The position numbers and the translations under genes are program-made. A stretch of DNA of 64,000 nt from Micromonospora sp. U21 (GTDB taxonomy: Bacteria > Actinomycetota > Actinomycetes > Mycobacteriales > Micromonosporaceae): NCBI RefSeq assembly GCF_018070045.1, contig NZ_JAGPYK010000011.1, positions 124,001-188,000 of the forward strand. Reading direction: 5' to 3'. Of the stretch, positions 43,806-52,193 are shown piece by piece. The notes beneath the pieces are model-generated. The model saw nothing but the letters and a program-made list of their open reading frames with translations. It was not told the DNA's origin and made no database searches. The first letter of the stretch is position 1. Each line of letters begins with the position of its first letter.

Positions 43806-45125
43806 CTACGCATTCCGGCCCACCGGCTCCTTGACGCCCCGCTCGGCGATCTCCTGGGCGGCCTCGAAGTAACTCGTGGCACCCCGCGAACCGGGATCGT
43901 AGGTCATCACCGACTGGCCGTAGCTGGGTGCCTCGGAGACCCGGACGTTGCGGGGAATGACTGCCTGGAGCACCTTGTCGCCGAAGTGGTTCCGGACGTC
44001 CTGCTCGACCGCGTCCGCCAGGCGGGTCCGGCGGTCGTACATGGTCAGCAGGATGGTCGAGACGTCGAGCTTGGGGTTGAGGTGTTGCCGCACCAGGTTG
44101 ATGTTGTTGATCAGCTGGTTGAGTCCCTCCAGGGCGTAGTACTCGCACTGGATCGGGATCAGCACCTCCTGCGCGGCGACCAGGGCGTTGACCGTGAGCA
44201 GGCCGAGCGAGGGCGGGCAGTCGATGAAGACGTAGTCGAACTGCCCCGGGTAGGCGGCGATGGCCCGGTCGAGGCGCGACTCCCGCGCCACCACCGACAC
44301 CAGCTCGATCTCGGCGCCGGCAAGGTCGATCGTCGCGGGTACGCACCACAGGTTGGGGATGCCGTCGACCGCCTGCGCCACCTCGGCCAGCGGCACGCTG
44401 TTGATCAGGCAGTCGTACACGTCGGGTATGCCGGTGTGGTGCGGGACGTTGAGGCCGGTCGAGGCGTTGCCCTGTGGGTCGAGGTCCACCACGAGCACCC
44501 GGTTGCCGTGCAGGGCGAGCGCCACCGCAAGGTTGACCGTGGTCGTGGTCTTACCCACGCCGCCCTTCTGGTTCGCGACGCACATGACCCGGGTCCGGTC
44601 CGGCCGAGGCATGGTCACCTCGCCACTGGGATTCAGGATCTGCACGGCGCGCATCGCCTCCATAGCCAACGGTGGGTCATCCTCTTCGCGCGTCGGGGTT
44701 TCACGTGAAACGTACGTGGGGTCGGCCGCCACGGCAGCCAGCGACTCTGCTGACGCGACCGGCACATCGGCAACCACCGGCGCGGCGTCCTGAGCCACCG
44801 CCGCGGTGGGTTGGTGCGGAACCGCCGGCTCGAAGCGGACCGCCGCGACGGTGTTCCGCCGACCCGAGGTCGGCCGTACGTCGGCGGCGTTGACTGGTCG
44901 CGTCACCGCGTCCGGTGCCCGGCGGACAGCCGCTGGTTCCGTGGTGTCGGGTCCGGCCGGCTGACTCGCGGGCTCGTCCCGCGACACCAGCGGATCATTG
45001 TCCGCCGGCCGGGGCGAAGGCCCGGAAGCGCCGGGCGACCAGCTCGGGTAGTCGGTTTCACGTGAAACGGGGTCGCTGGTTGACCCGGTCACGCGTGGAT
45101 CGTCGTACCTGCCGTCGTCATGCAC
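43806..45125 (-). CDS. parA: Chromosome-partitioning ATPase ParA with long N-terminal extension
   Basis: ParA is the Walker-type ATPase that moves ParB-parS complexes. The ATPase domain starts near residue 175: VMCVANQKGGVGKTTTTVNLAVAL (deviant Walker A with signature Lys), VVDLDPQGNAS, and FIDCPPSLGLLTVNAL. The first 170 residues are acidic, Pro/Ala-rich and disordered, longer than in most ParA proteins. Two parS sites lie within this part of the coding sequence and are both translated as VSRET (residues 20-24 and 139-143). The start is GTG at 45125 with AGGGA upstream; in-frame Met codons at about 153 and 156 would give a protein closer to normal length, so the true start is uncertain. Confidence 0.93.
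   Translation of the reverse strand: MHDDGRYDDPRVTGSTSDPVSRETDYPSWSPGASGPSPRPADNDPLVSRDEPASQPAGPDTTEPAAVRRAPDAVTRPVNAADVRPTSGRRNTVAAVRFEPAVPHQPTAAVAQDAAPVVADVPVASAESLAAVAADPTYVSRETPTREEDDPPLAMEAMRAVQILNPSGEVTMPRPDRTRVMCVANQKGGVGKTTTTVNLAVALALHGNRVLVVDLDPQGNASTGLNVPHHTGIPDVYDCLINSVPLAEVAQAVDGIPNLWCVPATIDLAGAEIELVSVVARESRLDRAIAAYPGQFDYVFIDCPPSLGLLTVNALVAAQEVLIPIQCEYYALEGLNQLINNINLVRQHLNPKLDVSTILLTMYDRRTRLADAVEQDVRNHFGDKVLQAVIPRNVRVSEAPSYGQSVMTYDPGSRGATSYFEAAQEIAERGVKEPVGRNA
44698..44711. other. parS centromere site within parA
   Basis: A perfect 14-base core GTTTCACGTGAAAC inside the parA coding region, encoding VSRET at residues 139-143. Confidence 0.95.
45055..45068. other. parS centromere site within parA
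   Basis: A perfect 14-base core GTTTCACGTGAAAC inside the 5' end of parA as annotated, encoding VSRET at residues 20-24. If parA starts further in, this site lies in its leader. Confidence 0.95.
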
Positions 45126-45384
45126 CTGTCATCCCTACCCGCTTCGGATGGTCGGTCCGCGCCCCGGTCAACTTGGCCGCACCCGCGCTCGCACCCCCGG
45201 AGCGTACGGCTCCTCGGGAGCGGTCGGAGGCCCACGACGTCCGTCGCCCGCTCCACACTATCGACGCGCGGTCAGCCTACGGCGGACGGGCGTGGCCGGT
45301 CCACGTCGGGTTCTCATCCCCTCGTTCCATCCGTACCGGTACAACGAGAGAACCCACCGGCCGGACGCCCGATGGCGCGAAGCG

Positions 45385-46248
45385 TCAACGGCGGCGTGGG
45401 CGCCCACTCCGGGACCGCTTACTGCCGGCCGGGCGAGCGGGACCGACCATCCGCTCACGGACGACCTCCACGACCGTGGCAGGTGGATCGATCACACCGA
45501 CCCCGCAGAGATGCACGCTCGGCTCCCCGCCGCCGAGCCGTTCCACCACCGCGGCGTGCTCGTTGATCTCCTCGGCGGCGGACGCGCCCTTGAGCGCCAG
45601 CAGGCGCCCGCCGCGCACCGCCAGCGGCAGGCTCCAGGCCGCAAGTCGGTCCAGCGGCGCAACGGCGCGGGCGGTCACCACGTCCCCGCTGATGGGTTCC
45701 CTGCCGCTCGATCCGCTGGCGGCTTCATCGGCCCGACCTCGGAACACCCGCACCGATCTGGTCAGGCCGAGACGCTCGACGACCTCGATCAGGAACGACG
45801 TCCGTCGGGCGAGCGGCTCGATCAGGGTCACCGTCAGGTCGGGGCGCGCGATGGCCAGGACCAGACCGGGCAGACCGGCGCCGGAGCCTACGTCGAGCAC
45901 GGTCGCGTCAGCGGGGATCCGCTCGGCGACCGCAGCGCAGTTGAGCAGGTGCCGGTCCCAGATCCGGGGTGCCTCCCGGGGGCCGATCAGACCACGGACC
46001 ACTCCGTCGGTGGCCAGCAGCTCGGCGTACGCGGCGGCAACGTCGAGCCGATCCCCGAAGAGCGTCAGGGCGGCCGGAGCCAGCTCGGGTGGCAGCTCCG
46101 CGTCGGACGGCGACGGCGCACCGCCACCCGCGCCGTCCCGCGCCGGATCGGTGTCCACGCCGGGGGTCTCGGGCCGGACAGCGGACGGCCCGGGCGGCGT
46201 GCCGCCCGGGCCGGTCACGGCGTCAGCCGTGGTGTCATCGTGGGTCAC
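45385..46248 (-). CDS. rsmG: 16S rRNA (guanine-N7)-methyltransferase RsmG (GidB)
   Basis: RsmG methylates G527 of 16S rRNA; its loss gives low-level streptomycin resistance in other bacteria. The 287-residue product has a disordered N-terminal extension of about 50 residues. The class I methyltransferase core follows: PREAPRIWDRHLLNCAAVAERIP, VLDVGSGAGLPGLVLAIARPD (SAM loop), LIEPLARRTSFLIEVVERLGL, and TARAVAPLDRLAAWSLPL. The GTG at 46248 lies four bases after the jag stop, which suggests coupling. The C-terminal 25 residues are basic. Confidence 0.96.
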   Translation of the reverse strand: MTHDDTTADAVTGPGGTPPGPSAVRPETPGVDTDPARDGAGGGAPSPSDAELPPELAPAALTLFGDRLDVAAAYAELLATDGVVRGLIGPREAPRIWDRHLLNCAAVAERIPADATVLDVGSGAGLPGLVLAIARPDLTVTLIEPLARRTSFLIEVVERLGLTRSVRVFRGRADEAASGSSGREPISGDVVTARAVAPLDRLAAWSLPLAVRGGRLLALKGASAAEEINEHAAVVERLGGGEPSVHLCGVGVIDPPATVVEVVRERMVGPARPAGSKRSRSGRPRRR

Positions 46249-46252
46249 CCGG

Positions 46253-46870
46253 TCAGTCCGCCGGCCGTACGACGATGCGCCGGCTCGGCTCGACGCCCTC
46301 GGACTCGCTCACCACGCCGGACATGGCGTTGACCACGTCGTGGACGCACTTGCGCTCGAACGCGGACATCGACTCCAGCCGGACCGGCTCGCCGTACTCC
46401 TTGACCTTCTCAACGGCGTTCTTGGCCACTGCGGCGAGCTCCTTGCGGCGGTTCGCCCGGTAGCCGCCGACGTCCAGCAGCAGGCGGCTCGGCGTGCCAG
46501 TCGCCCGGAAGACGGCGAGCCGGGTCAGCTCCTGGAGCGCCTCCAGGGTGGCCCCGCGCTGACCGACCAGGTTCTGCAGCCGGGCACCGACCACCTCGAC
46601 CACCGGCCGGCCGCCGGCGACCAGCTCGTCGATGTCGCCGTCGTAGTCGAGGATGTCGAGCAGGCCTTCGACGTAGTCCGCCGCGATCTCGCTCTGCCGG
46701 AACAGTTCGCCCTCGCCCGCGGGCTTCTTCTCCCGGCCGCCGGCGGTGGCCTCGGTGTCGTCGTCGGCCTCCGTGTCGTCGTCGGCCTCGATGTCGTCGT
46801 CCACCGCGAGCGGTGCGGTCTCCTCCTCGTCCAGGGACTGCTCGGCGCGGGGGATGCTGGTCTCGGTCAC
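46253..46870 (-). CDS. jag: Jag/KhpB family RNA-binding protein (KH-R3H)
   Basis: Jag-type (KhpB) proteins bind RNA and affect cell-wall synthesis and sRNA networks in Gram-positive bacteria. The 205-residue product has an acidic N-terminus with a tandem EADDDTEADDDTE repeat. A KH domain follows (about 85-140: RPVVEVVGARLQNLVGQRGATLEALQELTRLAVFR), with the GxxG-like loop GQRG. An R3H domain completes it (about 145-205: VGGYRANRRKELAAVA, ERKCVHDVV, SRRIVVRP). The Jag_N domain of Bacillus members is absent. The GTG start at 46870 has GGAG upstream. Its place between yidC and rsmG is standard. Confidence 0.94.
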   Translation of the reverse strand: MTETSIPRAEQSLDEEETAPLAVDDDIEADDDTEADDDTEATAGGREKKPAGEGELFRQSEIAADYVEGLLDILDYDGDIDELVAGGRPVVEVVGARLQNLVGQRGATLEALQELTRLAVFRATGTPSRLLLDVGGYRANRRKELAAVAKNAVEKVKEYGEPVRLESMSAFERKCVHDVVNAMSGVVSESEGVEPSRRIVVRPAD

Positions 46871-47080
46871 GGTCTCATCTCCGTACTCGCTCGGCCGGAC
46901 CGTCGGGTCCGCTGGTTTCCCGGGGCCGGCGGGAGGTCGCCGGTGCCCACGGGCACGTCTGTACGGGCAGTGTCGCCCGCGGCCGCGTCACGCGCGGTCG
47001 GTTCCGTCCGGCGCCGGCCGTACGGCGGCTGCGCGGTGCGGAACGGGCCGCCGCCGGTCACCCCGCGACGGCCCGGAGTA
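46871..47080 (-). other. yidC-jag intergenic region
   Basis: These 210 bases contain no gene with codon bias; I see no clear hairpin or promoter. Together with the strong jag ribosome site this leaves open whether jag is transcribed from yidC or separately. Confidence 0.35.
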
Positions 47081-48064
47081 TCAGCCCTGCCGCTTGGCGG
47101 GGCGGCTCTTCTTGGGGTTCACCGGCTTGGCACCCGGCTTCGGCCCGGCCACCTTGGGCGCGGTCGCCTTGACCGGCGCCTGCGGGGCCGACTTGCCGCG
47201 CCCGAACAGGCCACCCGCCTTGGCGGGCTGCACCGGGTTACGGGCAGCGGGCGTGGCGGCCTTCTTGGCGGTCACCGGCGGCGGGAACTTGCGCAGCACC
47301 CACTGCTGCTGGCCGAGGGTGAAGAGGTTGTTGGTGACCCAGTAGATGATCACGCCGATGGGGAAGATCGCGCCGGAGATCAACAGCGACGCGGGGATGC
47401 CGTAGAGCATCAGTCGCTGGATCATCCGCTGCTGCGGGTCCTCCGCCCAGCCGGTCTTGAGGATCATCTGACGGCTGGTCAGGTAGGTGGTGGCGATCAT
47501 CACCAGGACCAGGATGCCGGCAATGACCTTGACGGTGGTGCCGTTGGCGCCAAGGCGGGCCAGCTCGTCGGCCGTCGAGCCGAACTTGCCGGCGATCGGA
47601 GCGGTGAAGAGCTTCGCCTGCGAGGCGCTCTCGAACTGGTCGGCCGTCCAGCCGTAGAGGGTCTTGCTCTGCTTGGCCGGGTCGAGCCGGCGCAGCACGT
47701 GGAAGAGGCCGAGGAAGACGGGGATCTGGAGGAACATCGGAAGGCAGCCCATGAGCGGGTTGGCCTTTTCCTTCCGGTAGAGCTCCATCATCTCTTTCTG
47801 GAGCGTCTCCCGGTCACCCTTGTGCTTCTCCTGCAGCTCCTTGACCTTGGGCTGAAGCGCCTGCATCGCCCGTTGCGACTTGATCTGCTTGACGAAGACC
47901 GGGAACAGGATCACCCGGACCGTGACAACCAGGAAGACGATGGCCAGGATCCAGGCGAAGTTGGTGCCGATCACCGCGTTGACGGGCACCCCGATGGCGT
48001 CCCAGGCAGAGTGCCAGGTCAGCAGGATCCACGAAATCGCGTAGTAGATCCAGTCGAGACTCAA
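47081..48064 (-). CDS. yidC: Membrane protein insertase YidC, TTG start
   Basis: YidC inserts and folds membrane proteins alone or with SecYEG. The 327-residue product has the Gram-positive form, without the large periplasmic domain. It begins with DWIYYAISWILLTWHSAWDAIGV and has a cytoplasmic hairpin with basic and coiled character (KQIKSQRAMQALQPKVKELQEKHKGDRETLQKEMMELYRKE in parts). Membrane helices include NPLMGCLPMFLQIPVFLGLFHVL and GVIIYWVTNNLFTLGQQ, and the C-terminal 70 residues are basic. The start is TTG at 48064, overlapping the yidD stop by four bases, so translation is likely coupled. Confidence 0.97.
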   Translation of the reverse strand: MSLDWIYYAISWILLTWHSAWDAIGVPVNAVIGTNFAWILAIVFLVVTVRVILFPVFVKQIKSQRAMQALQPKVKELQEKHKGDRETLQKEMMELYRKEKANPLMGCLPMFLQIPVFLGLFHVLRRLDPAKQSKTLYGWTADQFESASQAKLFTAPIAGKFGSTADELARLGANGTTVKVIAGILVLVMIATTYLTSRQMILKTGWAEDPQQRMIQRLMLYGIPASLLISGAIFPIGVIIYWVTNNLFTLGQQQWVLRKFPPPVTAKKAATPAARNPVQPAKAGGLFGRGKSAPQAPVKATAPKVAGPKPGAKPVNPKKSRPAKRQG

Positions 48065-48351
48065 TTCGGTGCTCCAGTCACATCGGCACGACGGCGACCG
48101 CCCGGCTCCGGCACCGGGTCATGTCCACCAGGGTGGAAGGGGTGGCAGCGCAACAGCCGCCGGACCGCCAGCACCGCTCCCCGGAGCGCGCCGTGCCGGG
48201 CCACCGCCTCCTGGGCGTACGCACTGCACGACGGGTAGAACCGACAGCGGGCCGGCAGTGCCGGACTTATCCACCGACGGTACGCGATGATGGGCGCGAT
48301 CAGCACCCTGGCACCGCTTGTGGGGCGGGGGGCGGGGGGCTCCGGGCTCAT
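48061..48351 (-). CDS. yidD: Membrane protein insertion efficiency factor YidD
   Basis: YidD is a small membrane-associated protein that helps insertion through YidC. The 96-residue product has the signature YRRWISPALPARCRFYPSCSAYAQEAV and RLLRCHPFHPGGHDPVP, with conserved cysteines. The start ATG overlaps the rnpA stop and its own stop overlaps the yidC start, so rnpA-yidD-yidC are translationally coupled. Confidence 0.97.
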   Translation of the reverse strand: MSPEPPAPRPTSGARVLIAPIIAYRRWISPALPARCRFYPSCSAYAQEAVARHGALRGAVLAVRRLLRCHPFHPGGHDPVPEPGGRRRADVTGAPN

Positions 48352-48764
48352 CGGGACCTCCGCTCCCGGGGCGACCGAGCGGCGGCGATGGCGGCGTCCA
48401 GGTCTGCGGCGAGTCGGGGGTACGACGCCTCGGCCGCCGCGGGAAGCGCTCGGACGACCAGGGTGCTGCCTGCGGGCAGCACGGCCAGCCGCTCCCGGAC
48501 CAGCGCCCGGAGCCGACGCCGGACCCGGTTGCGGACCACCGCGTTGCCGACGGCCTTGGACACGACGAAGCCGGCGCGGGTCGGCGTGGAGGGTTGCTCC
48601 GCACCGGTGTCCCGCGCCGGCTCCGGCAAGGTCGGTGTGCTGGGGCCGGGGGTCGTCGGCACGGTCAGGTGGACCACGACGGCGCCTCGTCCGGCGCGTC
48701 GGCCACCGCGGACCGCTGCGGCGAAGTCAGTGCTGCGCCGCAGTCGCTGTGCGGCGGCCAGCAC
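48348..48764 (-). CDS. rnpA: Ribonuclease P protein component
   Basis: RnpA binds the RNase P RNA and assists 5' tRNA maturation. The 138-residue product starts at GTG 48764: VLAAAQRLRRSTDFAAAVRGGRRAGRG is the family N-terminus. The RNR motif is present as GNAVVRNRVRRRLRALVRE. An insertion of about 20 residues (PSTPTLPEPARDTGAEQPST) lengthens the loop before it, as in other actinobacteria. The frame is open 32 codons upstream but those overlap the end of rpmH. rpmH lies 34 bases upstream. Confidence 0.95.
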   Translation of the reverse strand: MLAAAQRLRRSTDFAAAVRGGRRAGRGAVVVHLTVPTTPGPSTPTLPEPARDTGAEQPSTPTRAGFVVSKAVGNAVVRNRVRRRLRALVRERLAVLPAGSTLVVRALPAAAEASYPRLAADLDAAIAAARSPRERRSR

Positions 48765-48798
48765 GACTGCCCACGTCCCCCGGACCGGCCCGGTCGGC

Positions 48799-48936
48799 TC
48801 AGGCCGACAGGGTGGTGCGACCCTTGGCGCGGCGGCTCGAGAGGATGGCACGGCCGGCACGGGTGCGCATGCGCAGCCGGAAGCCGTGGGTCTTCGCGCG
48901 CCGGCGGTTGTTCGGCTGGTAGGTGCGCTTGCTCAC
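48799..48936 (-). CDS. rpmH: 50S ribosomal protein L34
   Basis: The 45-residue product is the standard small basic L34 (SKRTYQPNNRRRAKTHGFRLRMRTRAGRAILSSRRAKGR in parts). The GTG at 48936 is preceded by GGAGAG at the right distance; longer frames upstream have no family likeness. It is the first gene of the leftward rpmH-rnpA-yidD-yidC operon and faces away from dnaA, as in nearly all bacteria. Confidence 0.97.
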   Translation of the reverse strand: MSKRTYQPNNRRRAKTHGFRLRMRTRAGRAILSSRRAKGRTTLSA

Positions 48937-49567
48937 GTCAGGCTCTCCGTTTTCGTACGCGCCCCGGGCGACGGGATCGCCGGGGTCGTGGGGTGGTCCA
49001 GGCCACCTCGACGGTGGCCACCGATCGGTGCTGCCCGGCGGAGCGGGACCTCGGCGATGCGGGGATGCGACCGCGGACAGCAAGCACCCATCACCCTAGC
49101 AGAGGACGAGAGAGCAGCCGCTCCAGCCTACGCAGGGGTGCAATGACCGTCAAACACCTCGCGACGGCGGAGATCGGGACGCGCCCGGGACCGAAGGGGC
49201 GGTTTTCGCTGATGCCGACAAGGACCCTGCCGCGTCGCCGGTTGATGGCGCAGGGACAACGCTGTTACCGTGCCCGATTGCGGTGAGCGTCGGAGGCTCC
49301 GGTCGTCGCGCGCAGGCAAGACCGGACACGGTAGTGAATCGTTCGGCACGGTGAACCCGCTTCAGCGCCCGTTCAGGCAGGGGGCAGGTCCCACCCGCGT
49401 CCGGCGGGCGGCCACAATCGGTCGGTACACAGGCTGTGGACAACCTGTGGACGAGCACTGGTCAACCGTCCGGGTGGGTGATGTTCCACCCGCGAACGCG
49501 GCGGGCCCGGGACGGCCGGCTGGCAGACAGCGGCGGCCGGGAGCAGAGGCGAGGGGGTGGCACGACG
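48937..49567. promoter_or_regulatory. rpmH-dnaA intergenic region with DnaA boxes
   Basis: These 631 bases hold the divergent promoters of rpmH and dnaA. A perfect DnaA box TGTGGACAA lies at 49435-49443 and a one-mismatch box TGTGGACGA at 49446-49454, about 115 bases before the dnaA start. They fit autoregulation of dnaA. Unlike the dnaA-dnaN gap, there is no dense box array here. No other gene is evident. Confidence 0.6.
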
Positions 49568-51406
49568 GTGGCCGGTACGACCGACCTTGCCGCGGTGTGG
49601 TTAGCGGCGACCGACGAGCTCGCCGACGAGATCATCTCCGCCCAGCAGCGCGCCTACCTCCGACTGACCCGGTTGCGGGCGATCGTCGAGGACACCGCGC
49701 TGCTCTCCGTCCCGGACGCGTTCACCCGCGACGTGATCGAGTCACGGCTGCGCCCGGCGATCACCGAGGCGCTCACCCGGCGGCTCGGCCGGCCGATCCA
49801 GGTCGCGGTCACCGTGCGGGTGGCCGAGGACACCGCCGGCCGCCCGGCTGGCACCGTCTACCGCAGCGCCCCGGAGCCGGGGTCGATCGACGCCGAGGGT
49901 TCGCCCGCCGGCCCGTTCGACGACGAGCACTCCGGCCGGTCGGTGACCGACGTGGTCAACCCCGAACAGCAGCACCCGGCGCGAGCGCCGGAGCCGGCCG
50001 AGCCGGCCGCGCCACCGGCCCCGTCCGGCCCGCCGCTCGCGCCGACCGCCGACGGGCACCGGTCCGGGCTGATTCCGGCGAGCCGCGACGGGCAGGAGGC
50101 GTTGTTCAGCGCCGCGTTCGTGGAGCCGCTGCGGACGCCCCGGCCGGCGCCGGACCGGCGCGGCTACGACGAACAGGCCGGCCGCCTGGACCCGGCGGGA
50201 CCGGACACGCGGCCCTACGAGCCGCGCTACCGCGAGGACGCGGCGTCGCCCCGGGACCAGCACGTGATCCGTGCGCTGCCCCGGGACAGCGGGACGGACA
50301 GCGGTCCGGGTCGCAGTGGGGTGGATCATCGCGTCGGGGGCCGCGACGACCGCCGGCTGCCCGGCACCGACACCGGCGGCAACCGGCTCAACCCGAAGTA
50401 CATGTTCGAGACGTTCGTCATCGGCTCGTCCAACCGGTTCGCCCACGCGGCGAGCGTGGCGGTGGCCGAGTCACCGGCGAAGGCGTACAACCCGCTGTTC
50501 ATCTACGGCAGCTCCGGGCTGGGCAAGACGCACCTGCTGCACGCCATCGGGCACTACGCCACGACGCTCGGCAACGCCCGCTCGGTGCGGTACGTCTCGA
50601 CCGAGGAGTTCACCAACGACTTCATCAACTCGCTCCGGGACGACAAGACCAGCGCGTTCCAGCGGCGCTACCGCGACGTCGACATCCTGCTGATCGACGA
50701 CATCCAGTTCCTGGAGAACCGCGAGCGCACCCAGGAGGAGTTCTTCCACACCTTCAACACGCTGCACAACGCCAACAAGCAGATCGTGATCACGTCGGAC
50801 CGGTCGCCGAAGCAGCTTGCCACGTTGGAGGACCGGCTGCGGACCCGGTTCGAGTGGGGTCTGCTCGCCGACATCCAGCCGCCGGACCTGGAGACCCGGA
50901 TCGCGATCCTGCAGAAGAAGGCGGCACAGGAGCGGCTCTACGCCCCGCCGGACGTGCTGGAGTTCATCGCCTCCCGGGTGTCGAACTCGATCCGGGAACT
51001 GGAGGGCGCGCTGATCCGGGTGACCGCGTTCGCGAGCCTGACCCGGTCGACCGTCGAGCTGTCGCTGGCCGAGGAGGTCCTGCGGGACTTCATCCCGGAC
51101 GGCGCCGGTCCGGAGATCACCGCGGACCAGATCATGGTCTCCACGGCGGACTACTTCGGGGTGAGCCTGGAGGACCTGCGGGGTCAGTCCCGCTCGCGGG
51201 TGCTGGTCAACGCCCGCCAGGTGGCCATGTACCTGTGCCGGGAGCTGACCGAGTTGTCGCTTCCCCGGATCGGGCAGGCCTTCGGTGGCCGGGACCACAC
51301 CACGGTCATGCACGCCGACCGCAAGATCCGCCAGCAGATGGCGGAGCGGCGCTCGCTCTACAACCAGATCGCCGAGTTGACCAACCGCATCAAACAGAAC
51401 ACCTGA
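49568..51406 (+). CDS. dnaA: Chromosomal replication initiator protein DnaA
   Basis: DnaA binds DnaA boxes, melts oriC and loads the helicase. The 612-residue product has domain I (about 1-90; LAAVWLAATDELADEIISAQQRAYL), a long Pro/Gly/Arg-rich domain II of about 190 residues as in other actinobacteria, and AAA+ domain III. Domain III shows FIYGSSGLGKTHLLHAIG (Walker A), ILLIDDIQFLE (Walker B) and the arginine-finger helix. Domain IV ends with the DNA-binding signature GRDHTTVMHADRKI. The start is GTG at 49568; the frame extends upstream only through the DnaA boxes. A good terminator follows. Confidence 0.98.
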   Translation: MAGTTDLAAVWLAATDELADEIISAQQRAYLRLTRLRAIVEDTALLSVPDAFTRDVIESRLRPAITEALTRRLGRPIQVAVTVRVAEDTAGRPAGTVYRSAPEPGSIDAEGSPAGPFDDEHSGRSVTDVVNPEQQHPARAPEPAEPAAPPAPSGPPLAPTADGHRSGLIPASRDGQEALFSAAFVEPLRTPRPAPDRRGYDEQAGRLDPAGPDTRPYEPRYREDAASPRDQHVIRALPRDSGTDSGPGRSGVDHRVGGRDDRRLPGTDTGGNRLNPKYMFETFVIGSSNRFAHAASVAVAESPAKAYNPLFIYGSSGLGKTHLLHAIGHYATTLGNARSVRYVSTEEFTNDFINSLRDDKTSAFQRRYRDVDILLIDDIQFLENRERTQEEFFHTFNTLHNANKQIVITSDRSPKQLATLEDRLRTRFEWGLLADIQPPDLETRIAILQKKAAQERLYAPPDVLEFIASRVSNSIRELEGALIRVTAFASLTRSTVELSLAEEVLRDFIPDGAGPEITADQIMVSTADYFGVSLEDLRGQSRSRVLVNARQVAMYLCRELTELSLPRIGQAFGGRDHTTVMHADRKIRQQMAERRSLYNQIAELTNRIKQNT

Positions 51407-51447
51407 GGCGTACGCCCGCCGTCGTGACGGCACGCAGCCCCCGGGAC

Positions 51448-51480
51448 ACGCCCGGCCGGAGACCCGGCCGGGCGTTCTTT
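51448..51480 (+). terminator. dnaA intrinsic terminator
   Basis: A 12-bp perfect stem (51448-51459 with 51464-51475) with a 4-base loop is followed directly by a T-rich run, the most canonical Rho-independent terminator in the window. Confidence 0.9.
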
Positions 51481-51564
51481 TCCGTCTCTGGTGGGTCTCC
51501 GACTTGACCCTCGACATGGTGCAGACCACAACATCTACGCCGTGACCGCTTCGATGCTCACTCG

Positions 51565-52010
51565 TTGTCCACAGCTCGTTGTCCACCGTCGGTGGATAAC
51601 TACGGTCCGTCCTCCACCAGTTACCCACAGGCTGTGGAGAAACCCTGTGTACGACGCTGTGGACGGCTGGGGACAACGGCGAGGTTGTCCACCGACGACC
51701 GTCGACCTGTGTACGACCTGTTGAAGGTTCTGGGGACGACGCCAATGGTGATCTTCTTGGCGATCCACAGGCTTGGGGAGAAAGTCGGTGGATTACCGGT
51801 GGACAACCGGTGGACAACGGTGGACAACCGGCCGTCGCGGCCGGGCTGTGGACACGCAAGGCGGTTGTACCCCCGGTTCTCCACAGCCAAATCACCGGTG
51901 GATAACCTGTCTGAGCTGCGTGGACCCGGGTTCTCCACAGTTTGCACAGGTGCGATGAAGACGATGAGTTATCTCTTCTAAGAGAACAAAAACCAATCAT
52001 CACCGTTGGA
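51565..52010. other. oriC: oriC, chromosomal replication origin
   Basis: The dnaA-dnaN gap (51407-52193) has about 18 DnaA-box-like 9-mers between 51565 and 51939, in both orientations. They include perfect TTGTCCACA at 51565-51573, TTGTCCACC at 51579 and 51685, TTCTCCACA at 51877 and 51931, and GGTGGATAA at 51591 and 51897. Three tandem GGTGGACAA copies at 51798, 51809 and 51819 are spaced 11 and 10 bases, about one helical turn. An AT-rich stretch at 51951-52010 follows; it contains a small inverted repeat TCTCTT-AAGAGA near 51972-51985 and may be the unwinding element or the dnaN promoter. GGTGGACAA-type boxes suit high-GC actinobacteria. Confidence 0.93.
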
Positions 52011-52193
52011 CTTTCTGTGAATCGGGCCGAACGCTGCCGGATCAGCCGGTCAGCATCGACACGATCCATGGGGCCGGGCGCACAGCCGATGCCCCCGCGC
52101 CCTAAAGTGCGATGGGTACCCGCACGGTTGGGCGGGACGGAAGGCAGCGGTCGGCATGAGAGAGTTGTCGCTGACGTCGACGCGGAGGCATTG

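Noticed and set aside
42099..44708. An 869-codon open frame on the plus strand across parB and parA
   Set aside because: It is antisense to parB and parA, which have clear family motifs, and shows no family likeness of its own. High GC gives long open frames on the opposite strand.
44915..48238. An 1107-codon open frame on the plus strand over rsmG, jag and yidC
   Set aside because: Antisense to three recognised genes; its composition mirrors theirs.
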